Positions 45,641 through 57,545 of a stretch of 64,000 bases of DNA are shown piece by piece. A model generated the notes under the pieces. The model had not been told where the DNA came from, did no database searches, and saw only the letters and a program-made list of their open reading frames with translations. Numbering within the stretch: position 1 is the first letter of the stretch; each line of letters begins with the position of its first letter. A program made the translations under genes and the position numbers. The stretch lies in assembly GCA_017893485.1 (NCBI GenBank), contig CM030366.1, positions 182,160,594 to 182,224,593 on the forward strand, written 5' to 3'. Source of the stretch: Hemerocallis citrina. Its lineage: Eukaryota > Streptophyta > Magnoliopsida > Asparagales > Asphodelaceae.

Positions 45641-46650
45641 ACCAAAGTTATCGTGAACATAAAGCGAATCGTAGGGCACCCCTACTCCCCCCAGAAACTT
45701 AGAGTTACACTCTTGCTCTTTGTTCGTATTGATAACCCAGAACATAGACAAAAATTTAAAAGTCCATCTGCTAAGTTCTGACAGGACTTGTGACTTACGT
45801 CCGCATCCTGCTCTTATCACTAAATTTCAGAAATTAACAGTCGAGAAAACTTCGCACGTGTCCTAGACGAGACGACGCCGCACGTGTCCCCTTGACAAGT
45901 GAGTACACGTCCAACTAGTGTCTATTCTTACCAATCATCCTAAATTAATTCCTTAATTCACCAACTTACCCCGATTCTAATTGTTTTATTATCACAACTT
46001 CTATTTTCTAAGTTAATTGAACCGTGCTCCTAGTTTTCACTTTCATCCTTCAGCAAGTTTACATAACTAATTTAACTTAATTCACTAACTAGGTTCTAAG
46101 TGAATCCATCCTAGTTGAATACAAGTCTCATCTAGATTTAATTTGGGTTTAACTTATCTTTCAAATCATGCTAGAGGTCGGCCCAACATGCACCGCACTA
46201 GTGCACTCAATGTGCACAAAACACTACCATATCTAAATATTCAAGTATGCATACCCGCATACACATGCATACGGTATTCCATGAATCACCGTATTCATGC
46301 CTACAATCTCTTCTATACTATCAATAGTTCTTTACTTTACTACAATCCACTTCACTTGTCACGAATTTTTGGTTTGCTAAGTATACAACTACAAGTGGCT
46401 TTTCTACCTTACTACCATTATTATACTATTTTAAATTTTAGTTAGCTAAGTATGCGACTATAGATTTTACTTCCTTCTACTTTACTATCATTACTTTATG
46501 TGACAACTAACTCTACTATGAATTACTACTTCTACCATGCATTGCTAACTAACAAGTAGTTTCTACCATCATGAACGAGTAGTTTTCTATTACCATGAAT
46601 TACTATAGATTCTACAAGCCAAACCAAACAATTATACTATCTAGGCATAC

Positions 46651-46733
46651 ACTCCCACAATTCTTCTTTTTTTTGATGTGAACGGATAGAGTCGAAAGAC
46701 TCCAGCCACAGCAAAAACTCCCACAATTCTTCT
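46651..46733 (-). mobile_element. Tiny LINE 3'-tail insertion with 17-bp TSD
   Basis: ACTCCCACAATTCTTCT at 46651-46667 is repeated exactly at 46717-46733. Between them are 49 bases that read, on the minus strand, GGCTGGAGTC...CACATC followed by an A tract. LINE-1 on this window has the same terminal GGCTGGAGTCGACAACC-type sequence before its own A tail (4070-4106). This is a target-primed insertion truncated to the last 45 or so bases. Confidence 0.88.
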
Positions 46734-47450
46734 ATTTAAGTTTTCTTTTGCTAAGCATATACAAACTAAGCGTACATCTATATTACTAAGCATATTACCA
46801 CAAGTGTGTAGTTTCATGCAATCACTTCAATTAAGCATACGATGAGTAGTCTTTTCTACTAACATACAATCAACATTCATGTTATTCTATATAATGTACA
46901 CATACATTACCATTCTTATTCATGACTATGATGTAGTTTCTACAGTTAGAAGCAATTCTACACAACACTTTCTATAATTAATTATACATGTAATTTTTTA
47001 CAATTAATAATACATGTAATATTCTCATACAATTTACACTACTTTTACCTATATAATTTTCTACAAGTGTCTATCTAATTAAACTACAACTTTTTCCTTA
47101 CGTAATAAAGTTAATACATACATAAACAATTAGTTAATTTCTTAAAGAGTAAAACATGGATTGTGAGTAAGCAAGCATCATCTACTATTCTTTTATTTAG
47201 ACCATCTTGCATTATCTTGCTAAGCTTACTTCATAAGAACTAAAACATTCAATACTTTTAATTAACATCTTATCATAGCTTCTAACAAGCATATTTTCTA
47301 ACAAGCATAACTTCAATCAAGCATAACTTCAATACTTCACACAAGCATATCTTTCTATATCAGAAGTCATAAAAAATAAACAAGAGGTAAAGGAAAATAC
47401 CCACTTTCATTTATTTGCAAGCTTCAATCTATTGGTTGCTTCAAGTTGCT
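46734..47450. other. AT-rich interior of family D element
   Basis: No gene. Frequent CTAAGCAT(A) and TCTACAA motifs give a weakly repetitive texture. Confidence 0.45.
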
Positions 47451-47496
47451 ATTTTCTCCTCCTTGCACCGTTAGCTTACTTGACTTCTTGCTCGAG

Positions 47497-47577
47497 TAGC
47501 AGTAGTATAATAGTAGTAGTAGTAAAGTAGTAGAAGTAGAAGTAGGCAGTAGTAGTAGTAGTAGTAAGTAGCAGCAG
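47497..47577. repeat. (GTA)n microsatellite, target of nested insertion
   Basis: AGTAGTAGTAG with interruptions. It continues at 52326-52390 after the nested LTR and ends here in the AGCAG target duplication (47573-47577). Confidence 0.93.
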
Positions 47578-47781
47578 TGTAACACCTCAAATTTGTAAAA
47601 CACCGAAAATGCCTGTTTTTATATATTTTGAGTGGTGAAAATTTATTTTGATATATTTTAATTAAATATTGATATTAGTATGAATGTTTGTGGTAGATGG
47701 GTATTCTTGTTCTATTAGAGTTAAGAGTTGGGGTTTATTTATAATATTTTGCATTTGGATGGCCTATATGTAATTATACCA

Positions 47782-47830
<49 letters not shown>

Positions 47831-49854
47831 TACCAAATTAAACCCCTCCCCATTTTTCCTTATTTCCTTCTTTCTTCTTCTCCCATCCGTTCTTTCCTCC
47901 CGATCCCAAACCGAACCCAATACCCGACCATCTCCCAGCCCAAAATCCCGACCTTTCCCTCCATAAAACTTCGATTAAATTAGGGGGCAAGCTCATTGAA
48001 GGGTTCTCTTCTCCATGGTAGCTTCAATTTGGAGAAAAAGCCATTGGAAGGTATACCCTAGTTTATTTTATTTGTGTAGAATCAAGTGACTTTAATTTCT
48101 ATCGTATAGGAATATGGTAGTATGGAGATAAGGAGGTGTTGGGTATTGTAGAGACGAGAAATTAGCTAATTACTGGGGAGATTTTGTAAGTTACATATAA
48201 ATTAGGGTTTGTGAATTTGGAAAGGAAAATTGGTTCCATTGATGATAGAAAAAAAATTATTGGAGGGTGAAAAATGTTATAAGAGGATTAATGAGAAATT
48301 TTGGTAATTTTTATAGGCTTAAGCTCAATTAAATTGAGTGAAATAGACTATAGGTGAAAAGTGCATGCCGGGTGTTCGATGAAATGCCCGAGCGAGATTT
48401 AGGTGAGAATTTGATGGGTTCGGAGGTGTAGTTGAGTCTTATTATTATTATTAACCCTAATATGTGAGATTAGGACAAAGAGGATTAAGGAATTTAGAAA
48501 ATATGAATTTTTCTTATTAGAAAGCCTCCGATCAATAAGGGAATGTTTGTAGTGGGACCCAAATGCGAAATCCGTCGATGTAGCTCGGCTACTTAGCTCA
48601 TTTGTAACGTGTGGGTGAAGACGGATTCGAGTTTGGAGGTTCGTAGGCCGAGTTTTGAGTTTTAAGCTAATCGGTCATATAATTTCCTATTTAGGTGGAA
48701 AAAGTCGAACTTCGACTGGCTACAGGACGGACGTGGGACATCGTTTGCTCGATCCGTCAGGTGAGTATGTTGTATTTATAAATATTTTATATTGTGGCCG
48801 AATTTCGTGGCTTTGTGATGTATTTCGTAGAAGTTATATTAAAAATTGATTTTGAATAAAAATACGGATTTTTAAGGGTTGGAAACTGAGTTTTTGGGAT
48901 ATTTGAGGAAATTAACTATTTTAAGTATACAAAACCTATATTATGGGTTAATGTGATGTGTTGAAATATAAAAACTAAATATATTAAATCGTTTATGCAT
49001 ATATTTATCCCGTGCATGTTTTGTGCATGTTTTTTGGGTATATAGGCCGATATAGGCAATTGGGTAAATGCGGAGCCTGGTGTATGGGCTAGCATGCTAT
49101 GGATGGATGTTATAAGATGTAATTAGACGAAATTAGTGATTGTGATCATGTTTTGAAAATCCGTGTAATTATAGTGCCCGTTTTGTGCATGTTTTGGGGC
49201 ATATAAGCCCTTATAGGTGATTTTACTTATATGAAACATGATGTATGAGCTAGTATGCTATAATTAGATATTATAAGATTTAATTAGAGGAAATAAGTGG
49301 TTTTGGCCCCTTATGATGGGAAACCCGCATGTGTGGTGTTTATTTGTAATATATATATAGATGATTATGATGTGTGATGCAATAATTGATGAAATTAAAT
49401 AAGTGGGTGCATGTTTACATTCTAATCATGTTCGAAGACAAGTAAGGTAATCATATGATGTTATTATGTGGTGAAGTATATTTTGATATGCTTACGATAC
49501 GGAATAACACCTTATAATTCTTTTATTAATGATATAACTTGGCGTATGTCTATATGTGATTTAAGAAAGTAGTAAATATCATGGTACCCTTTGTGGAATA
49601 ACAGGGTGTGTGCATAACCTGGTATATTGATATGAAGATAAAAGTTCAGCTGGTACGTGTTAATAAAATGTGGTATTAATTCTTGTGATTAAAGTCAAGG
49701 ATGTGGCTATTGTTTAATTAAAAGCTGTGATGCTTTATGTTGAATTAGTAAAATGGAAGGATGAAATGATTAATGCTAATAACAGATGGTTTTGTTGACC
49801 AGTACCTACAGCAATCCTGGGGGTTTGGGCTAGACCTCCTAATACCCAAGGACC

Positions 49855-50190
49855 GGCTTGGGGTAAGTGGATCCAAACTATGTTTGGGGTAAGTGGATTT
49901 TATCGCCCAAGCTATCGGCTTGAGGCCCGGTTTGCCCTCGATGACAGCTGTCAAGAGGAAGTACCCAGTTTATCTAAGGTAAGTGGTTTTTCCCTCCTGG
50001 CTTCGGCTGGGAGGAAGTACCCAGTTTATCTGGGGTAAGTGGTTTTTCCCTCGATGACAGCCATCGCGAGGAAGTACCCAGGTTACCTGGGGTCAGTGGC
50101 TTTTTCCCTCTTGGCTTCAGCCGGGAGGAAGTACCCAAGTTCTACTTGGGGTTAGTGGTTCCCTCGCTAGTTCGGCTAGGAGGAAGACGT
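49855..50190 (+). repeat. Hairpin tandem array in family A LTR
   Basis: Five units of about 60-68 bp contain AAGTGGTTTTTCCCTC, a short inverted repeat, GAGGAAGTACCCAG and TCTGGGGT. The stem halves vary together (GATGACAGC with its partner in one unit, CTGGCTTCGGCTGGG in another), so pairing is kept while sequence changes. Copies 1 and 2 have a single such unit (CGCTGGTATAGGGCCAG). Confidence 0.82.
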
Positions 50191-50319
50191 AGCCTCGGAC
50201 GAGTAAGACTCTGTGTGAGCATCGGGCCGCGTGTTTACTGGGCTGTCGGCTTTCAGTATGTTGGGATACTGTGTCTCACTGGTCGACAAACTAATAAAAT
50301 AATTAAGTGTAAATAAAAT

Positions 50320-50480
50320 GTGAAAGTACAGAAAGTGAATTGTGAATTGTGCGTGGAAAAGAAAGTGGATAGTAAATTGTGAATTGTGCGTGGAAAAGAA
50401 AGTGGATAGTAAAATGTGAATTGCTTGTGGAAAAGAAAGTGAATAGTGAAATGTGAACTGTGTGTGGGAAAGAAAGTTGT
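50320..50480 (+). repeat. About 45-bp tandem repeats in family A copy 3
   Basis: Four units with GAAAGTGGATAGTAAATTGTG then TGTGCGTGGAAAA blocks. Specific to this copy. Confidence 0.88.
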
Positions 50481-52325
50481 TGTGAATGAAGTAAATGTGA
50501 AAGTGAACGTGTTATGAGTTAGTGTATGAAAAGGAATGATAAATGCAGCATGTGATTAATTTAAGATGAAAATAATAAAAGAGATGAGTTATTATGAATA
50601 ATACGAAGTAATTGTATTATGTGTATGATCATTAAAGTAAATACAGATTGATATGAGTTGTACCTTGGAATTGTGTCAAGGAACTACCTGCCCGCAATTT
50701 CTGTGGAAATTGTGGGAACTACCTGCCTTGGCATAATTCGCAGGGTGAGTGGATATAATAGTGGTAATGATTGATAGAAATGAGAAATAAAGTGAAGTGA
50801 AGATGATAAGTGATTGAAGTAAATTAATAACCAAGCTATCGGCTTGAGATGTGGTGTGATATTACCCAAACTGTGTATTTGATGTACAGTGATTATTACC
50901 CAAGCTATCGGCTATGGGATGTGATATGTTGTGGCCCCAAATTGTGTTTGGGGATTAAGTGAAAATGATAATAAGATATATTACTTATAAGAATGAGAAT
51001 TTCTAAAGTGATATAATGAGATGGAAATGAACCATAAAGCATGTTTTTGATGTAATAAGTATAAGCATTCGATCAATAATGTGTTAATGATGTGATGAGG
51101 TGTAAGAGCATTGCAATAAGCAATTAGATGTTATATTTGTGTTATAAGACTTGAATGAATGTGGTATTAAGAGAATATATGCAATTGTAAGAAATGATAC
51201 TGGATAAGGTAATAAAATAAATACCCGTATTATGGGATTGGTTATGAAACTGGTTATTAAGAGAGTATGTGGATTATGAGTTGTATTCATACAAATGGTT
51301 ATTAATGAAAGGAGTAATAACATACAAATGGTTATAATGCTATTATGACGATATTTGTGGAAGAATGAATATTGGGTTAGAGTAGTTAAATTGATAAGTA
51401 ATGGACGATATGTGTATTCGTACTATGCGGATGTCGAATAAGTATATATTTATATACGAGGTTGATGTGAAGTATATTATGAAATGTGGAAAGTTATGGA
51501 TAATTAAATAGTTGAATGCAGGATTGGCAAGGTATTTGATATATCATTGTATTGACGATGTTGTTGTGTTCAGGATTCAGGTTGCATTATCTTAATTTGG
51601 TATTCGTAAGTTTAAATTATTATTTTTATACTAATCTAATTTGTCATTAGATTAATAACTATACTCACACCAGAAATGGCTAACCCCTTAGTGTTTGGGG
51701 GGTTAGGGGAGTCGGAGGACTACCCTAGATCCCCCACTGTTGCAGGTTCTCATCAGTGCAGAGGTGAGGCATGGATTGGTAGGATAAACTTTTATTTTAA
51801 ACTTTGTACTATTTAGTTATAGGAATAGTGAAATTTATGATCTAAATTGTATTATGGGTGTATAAGCATGTATATGACGATGATGAGTATAGTGTGAGGT
51901 GGTGTGGTATGTTTGTGACCCGTACCCATCTCGTTGTCGAGTACCGGGCTCTGTAGTAGGTTTTACAAGGATTTTTCTACAATTTTACCTCGTTTTTCAA
52001 AGAAATTTATAGTTTTTAATTGATATTTGATAATCCGTTATGAGTTTGGCCCCCAGAGCATTATATTATATTGCCTGTGTGTATCTGCTCATTTTGGCCT
52101 GGGGAGCCCATGAAAATATTATGTGGATTATGAGTTACGGAATTTTGAACAGAATTCCGTGAGCTTTTTGTGTTTCGGGGCAAAATTTACAGGGGAAATT
52201 CTGTCAAAATTTTTCCTGAAATATGACTTTCTTAGTTTGTGATTAAAGTGATATAGAAATTGAAGGAATTGAATTTGGAGACTTAGTTTTCAAAAAAAAA
52301 AAAAAAAATTGGGTGTTACAAGCAG

Positions 52326-52390
52326 TAGTAGTAGTAGGCAGTAAGAGTAGTAGTAGTAATAAAAGTAGGCAGTAGTAGTAGTAGTAGTAG
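52326..52390. repeat. (GTA)n microsatellite, right part
   Basis: Continuation of the array at 47497-47577, interrupted by the nested LTR. Confidence 0.9.
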
Positions 52391-52866
52391 GCAATAACAC
52401 ATAAATATATAGAGAAAGGGGGGAAAGACTGCTGTTGCTGTCGGCCACTGCAGAAAGAAAGAAAGAGAGAAAGAAGTGGAGTGTAGAAATTGGTGGAAAG
52501 GTGTAGAAATGTTTAGGTGTCCCCCTTTTTTGCATTACACCCCTTAGGTTTTAACAAATTGCTTTTTAACCCCCAATTGAGAATTGTTTTGTTGGGTTGG
52601 GCTTCTTTTCTATATTTTTTTGTCAACAATGTTGGGCTTTAAGGCTTAAAAAATCATAGCAATACTAAATTACTAATAGTATATAATGACACTAATAGTA
52701 TATGTTAACAAATATAACAATAACTATGTATGATAAAGATAACAATAACAATGTATTATTTTTGTTTTAAATAAAAGAGAAAAAAAATGTTATTAAACAT
52801 GCATACTAGGGGTATTACACTATCAAAGCTCATTTTCTTCACTAAAATTAAGCTACTTCTCCTTCA

Positions 52867-52969
52867 GTAGAGCTTTTCATGGGTATCTGTTTGGTCCAGC
52901 TTCTCATTTTAAAGAAGAAGAGAAGCTAATTTTATGCTGGGCCAAACAGATACCCGTGGAAAGCTCTAC
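52867..52969. mobile_element. Fold-back MITE core
   Basis: Arms at 52867-52900 and 52936-52969 are near-perfect inverted repeats (GTAGAGCTTTTCATGGGTATC... against ...GATACCCGTGGAAAGCTCTAC) around a 35-bp loop. The outer flanks (CTTCTCCTTC and AAAAGAAG) may extend it. Related AGCTACTTC...GAAGGAGAAG sequence lies at 44460-44490 just before the family D insertion, so the insertion may have hit a cluster of such elements. Confidence 0.7.
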
Positions 52970-54560
52970 AAAAGAAGAATAGTTAAAATATTCAACATTC
53001 ATGTGCACCAAGTCACGTGCACTTGGTGCAGAGTAAATTTCAACTAGTACGTAAAAAAAATCCTTATAAATATAGACTCACTTACCCTTGAGCTTCCTCC
53101 TCCTGCCTACTTCCTTTTCCGCTAGATCCGCTCCCCTCGAGCTCCACCTCCACCCCCTCCCTTCGTTAAAGATATAGATGTCTCTCCGTTCTTCACACCC
53201 ACCACCCTTGAGTCGCTGTAACTCCTATTTCCCGTATCTGTATTTTTCTACTGTATTTTTATTCCTTGTACTCCATCCATCAATTTGAGATTTGTATTAT
53301 GTTCCAGTTCTAATAAAAATCATTTCATTTGCTTGAACTCAATTTTGTGCCAATATTTATTTCAATGGCATCTCTTATCAGCTCTGATTTTGCTGTTCTT
53401 CATTAAGAGTTGATTGTTTCGCCTCATCTATTTCATTTCCTCTGATTATAATGAATTTTGAGTCAATCTCTTGTTGGATCCCACTCAGACCCGATATCCA
53501 AAAACCCAAATCCCTACTATTTAAACCCTCCTAACCTTAATTAACCCTAAACCCATATTACTGTGTTAACCTATTCACCCCAGCCACCAACTCAATTTTA
53601 CCCTACTGTTCACCTTCTTCACCTTCCGCCTATTCACCTCTCGACGCTTCCATCACCACTCTTTGCCATCTTCGCACTGCCTCGCCCTCGTCATCCCCTC
53701 TCCGTTGCGGCTTCACCGCGATGCCATCGCCTCCATTGCTCCCGAACCCATCACCTCCATCTGAGACCCATCTCGCCTCGCCATTGAAACCCATCAACCC
53801 AACTCCCTCCTTGTGCTCATCGCCACCTCGTCTCCCCATTGCCGTCGTCGCCCTTCGTCGACAGCATTACCCATCGCCTCGCCATCCCCATAACCCCGTG
53901 GTTTCGCCTCTCCATTGCTCCTTCGCTCCCCTATTTTCGAACCAAAAAAAACAGAGCGTCGCCCCTCCTTCATCGCCACCGTCGCCTCGTCGACTGCTCC
54001 CCAGTCGTAGTCCTCGACATCGCACCGCCTAGTCACCGCCAGTCGCCACGTAGAAGTCTCCCGCGGCCTATCTCTCCTTGTCGTGGTGAAGAAGAAAATA
54101 GAGAAGAAGATAGGCTGTTTTTAACTTCAGCCATCCGATCTTGATCAGATTTAATTTCAGCCGTCGATCTCAGCTGCGTTTGCTGTTTGGTGTCCAGAGG
54201 AGATCCGGGGTAGATCTGCTGTGTGGGTGTCTTGCACGTGTCTCGCACGTGCAGGTGTGTGACCGTGCTTGTGCCTCACCTCTCTGGATTCTCATCCCGT
54301 TATATTGTTCGTTTTCGGATTCATTGTCGTCCCTAAGGCAAGTATCTCTTGTACATTTCGTTTTCTAGTACAAGCTCTTCCTTGAAAATACTGCAAATAG
54401 TTTGTGAATGTGACTCCTCTTTGTTTATCGTTGATGATCTCATGTTTCTCCTTATATATTACATGTCTAAGAGTTGCAACCCTTCGTCAATACATTTGTT
54501 CATAACTAATTTAATTATGATACATTTCATACAAAAAGTGTTTTACTAGGTTTATGTTTC
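52970..54560. other. Pyrimidine-rich and GC-rich non-coding region
   Basis: From 53080 to 53220 and again from 53560 to 54080 the sequence is rich in CCTCC, CATCGCC and TCGCC. It gives several overlapping Pro/Ser/Arg frames that resemble no domain. AAACCCTCCTAACCTTAA at 53523 and an ATTTAATTTCAGCC acceptor-like site at 54147 resemble a plant leader. No gene could be identified. Confidence 0.4.
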
Positions 54561-55339
54561 TGTCTTGCCTTGCTGTTTTGACCCTGATAAAATCAAAATC
54601 TGAACTTGAGCTCTGAATATGAAATGTAGCCCTAAGTGTCTAGTTGCCAATAACATCCAGAATTTTTGAATTTCAAGTTATGGTTTAAGAGATACCGCAG
54701 TTTTACTGCTGCTGTATCGGTAGTCGCAGATTCATAAAAACTGTTGCACCTCTTTGGTTTACAATTATTTTAACTATGCTACCAGTAAGTAAATGACCTG
54801 AAATTTTGCATTCTGATACTGGACACCCTAGAGAACATTCCCTAATTTTCTTAGAATTAATTAGTGAAGTTGCAAACCTGTTTCATATGTATAAACTCAG
54901 CTTTACAAATTCTGGCTGAACACAAATGCTGTATAGTTTGCTATTTTGACACATGCTAACACAACTTTTATGTACCTTAATTAAATGTGTTGGAATCGGG
55001 CAGGAGTCTAGTTTTTAGAACTTCTGATGGATCCACATTTTCTATCTTGTAGCAACGGAAATCGCAGTTTTGGTGCAGTAACGTCATGTTGTCCAAATTT
55101 GAAATTCTCGTTGTTCTTGATACTTTGATTTGTTATGACCCTCGAACGTGTATCCTGCCTAGCCTAGACTTGTTCCATATTCTTAATTATATTTACTTGA
55201 ATTGTTTCGCACACTTTCATGCTTACTTGATGATAATAATAAATAACAAGCCGGGATTTAAGGGAAAGACCATAGTAGTGGACAATATAGGTAAGTATAC
55301 TCGGAAGGGAGTCCGAGTTTCCCATGTCTTATCTTTAAA

Positions 55340-55640
55340 TGGGACTAAGTGCCACGTAAAACTAAGTGTCACGTCAAGGATTGAAGGGGGCCACCTCTAA
55401 GACCTACGAGGGCCACCTCTAAAATCCATCACATGGAACTAAGTGCCACGTAGAACTAAGTGCTCCGTCATAGGTGACGGGGGCCACCTCTAGTACCTGC
55501 GGGGGTTACCTATAATACCCATTACATGATTACATGATATGTATTTGCAATCAGATGGAACTAAGTGCTACGTCAAGGGTTGACGGGTGCCACCTTTAGT
55601 GCTTGCGGGGGCCACCTCTAGTGCCCATGGTTTGATCACA
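55340..55640 (+). repeat. About 105-bp tandem repeats in family C LTR
   Basis: Three units with GGAACTAAGTGCCACGT, then TTGACGGGGGCCACCTCTAG and TGCGGGGGCCACCTCTA. The GGCCACCTCTA block occurs twice per unit. Confidence 0.88.
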
Positions 55641-55789
55641 TGCTCGCATTTTCTACATGACTTTAGTACATCGCCCTATAAAATCCACTACCAGGCCTAA
55701 ACGAAATTGCATTGACTGTAGCAACCATGTAATAAAAGGATGGTACATGAAGTGCTACATAGATAGTAATAACTATAAGACTTGAACAT

Positions 55790-55985
55790 GATACATGCTT
55801 ACTTGATACTTGATTACATGATACATGAGACTTGATACTTGAACATAATATTTGACACTCGCTACTTGATACTTGTACTTGATAACTTGACACTTGAGAT
55901 TTATTACATGTTACTTGTTACTCGACACTTGTGCGTGATACTTGTTACTTGATGCTTGATACCATTACATGTTTACTAGCCACTT
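55790..55985 (+). repeat. ACTTGATAC minisatellite
   Basis: Degenerate repeats of TACTTGATACTTG and ACACTTG over about 195 bp. Confidence 0.88.
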
Positions 55986-56564
55986 GTTCTACTACTAATA
56001 TTTGTTACACAATCTTGTCACTCGAGTTATCTTTGTTGCTAGCTAATTTCTTGAATCCCCACTACTTATTGCATCCCTATTACATTCTTGATTTCAAATC
56101 TTGTTCCATATTTCTTGTACTTATTTTATTATTTGCGGCCCTAACTTGCACTAAGGGTGTTTGTCTTGTTTTCCCTATGTTTTTCCTTTTTATATTTATA
56201 TACAGACTTTGAAAACGAATTGCCTACTGGAATTGGTTAGCAGACATTCTAGGATTCGCTTGGAGAAAGGACTTGCTTAAATATTTTGTTTTCTTGAGTT
56301 ATTTATTTCTTTTGCTACTAAAGACTTGTAACGGGCTTATGTTCCCGAGTTTTATCTTTTGATCCAGATAAACTATTTGGGATATTATTTGTTTCAATTG
56401 TCTTCTGTTGCTTAATAAATTATTCATGCATGCGTGGTTGTGTACATTTTGTTATATTCGTGTTATGATGCTGAGTTGATCCTACAGCTCATGAATGATG
56501 AAAATCATTCGCAGGGCTTTGTCACGCGCTCGTATTCTGTGTTTTTGGGAAGCGGGGCATGACA

Positions 56565-57545
56565 GTCGCCCTCTGAGTTCTCCTCTATTTCCCCCTCTCG
56601 GCCTCCTTAGCCCTTAGGTTGGTTGCCTCCTCTCCCGATCTCCAGTGTAGAACAGTGGTTCTCCCTGCTGCGCTCTCGCCTCCTCCAGGTCTTGGCTTCT
56701 TTCGTCTCCTCAGGTAGGTTTCGTTGCGAGGAGGGTTCATTTCTTTCCGGGATTCTTTTGCTCCGGCTAGCTCGGTGGCTCTTCCTCTTCAGCCCCCGGA
56801 TCTGGTAGCGCTCGTGGCTTTCCCCTTCAGGATCAATTAGCTGCGTTTCGTAGTTAGCCCCTTCCGGTTCTCATCCATCTTTTAAGCCCAACGCTGTAAG
56901 AACCTTCCTCTGACTGTAAGTACCTTCCCCTCTCTGTCTTGCTGTCTTCCTTTCCATACTTATTTTGTGTGTCTAGCTGTTTTTTCTCTTTTTTTCGGTC
57001 GTCTTTTGTTGTGTTTTCGGTGGTATCGTTATCCCTCTTTTGTGATTCTGTTGACATAATTGGGCGGATTAACGCTTGTTTGTTTTAGTATTCGAGTTGG
57101 ACCCTCTCTTTGATCCAGCGATTACCACTCTCTAGTGCTCAGATTTTTTGGTGTTCTTCTTTACTCTCGGTGTTCCTCACACTGTTCTATTTCCAGCTCT
57201 GAACTAGTTTGGGGGAAGTGTTTTTCGCTCCACCCCCTTCACTCGATCTCTACAGTAATTGTTCGTTCTGTTCTTTTCCCTTTCCGCTTATTCTCTTTCT
57301 AAGCTTGGGCCGCTTCATGGACTCATCTTGGGTAGAAGTGGTTTAAAAAAATTCTTTAAAAAAAATTAATTTTAATGTAGGCTATTCTGCACCACTGGGC
57401 CTTTCTGCCTCCCGGCCTAATTACAAGAACTTTCCAGGTCTCTCTTTTTCCCAAACCCGTTCACTTCGTCCTTCCTTTTCCCATTCTCATTCACTAAGCC
57501 CTCTTGCCTCTTCACATTCTCATCTTCCTTCTTCGTCCTCCTCTC
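56565..57545 (+). promoter_or_regulatory. LINE-2 5' untranslated region
   Basis: Pyrimidine-rich, with no long frame. In L1 elements this region carries the internal promoter. No specific site can be pointed to here. Confidence 0.5.

Larger units (their letters stand above)
47578..52320 (+). mobile_element. Large LTR, family A copy 3, complete with TSD
   Basis: 4,743 bp from TGTAACACCTCAAATT to GGGTGTTACA, flanked by AGCAG at 47573-47577 and 52321-52325. It is collinear with copy 2 at the 5' end (TATATATTTTGAGTGGTGAAAAT), in the AGACGTAGCCTCGGAC...ACTCTGTGTGAGCATCG block (50185), the ACTACCTGCC blocks (50690), and the GGGGGGTTAGGGGAGTC block (51700). It also carries a (TTA)n run at 47785-47826. 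No gag-pol frame. I interpret it as a solo LTR. Confidence 0.88.
44875..52819 (-). mobile_element. LTR family D element, interrupted
   Basis: Plus-strand ends are TGTAGCGCCCCGAG at 44875 and GGGGTATTACA at 52819, flanked by CTATC at 44870-44874 and 52820-52824. Its own length is about 3.2 kb (44875-47577 plus 52326-52819). The rest is family A copy 3, nested in a GTA microsatellite. I place it on the minus strand because GGGGCGCTACA then becomes the 3' end, as in the other families here. No coding potential was seen, so this is again a solo LTR or non-autonomous element. Confidence 0.85.
54561..56564 (+). mobile_element. LTR family C, 3' part
   Basis: Ends AGCGGGGCATGACA at 56564, an LTR-type CA terminus with the same GGGGC..ACA form as families A, B and D. 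A GATCCTACAGCTCATGAATG block precedes it. The TGTCATGCCCC start is not found, so the left limit is uncertain. It contains two tandem arrays (55340-55640 and 55790-55985) and no gene. Confidence 0.55.

Noticed and set aside
53563..54144. Pro/Ser-rich open frames on the plus strand
   Set aside because: Low-complexity C-rich DNA with several equally open frames; no recognisable domain or splice pattern.
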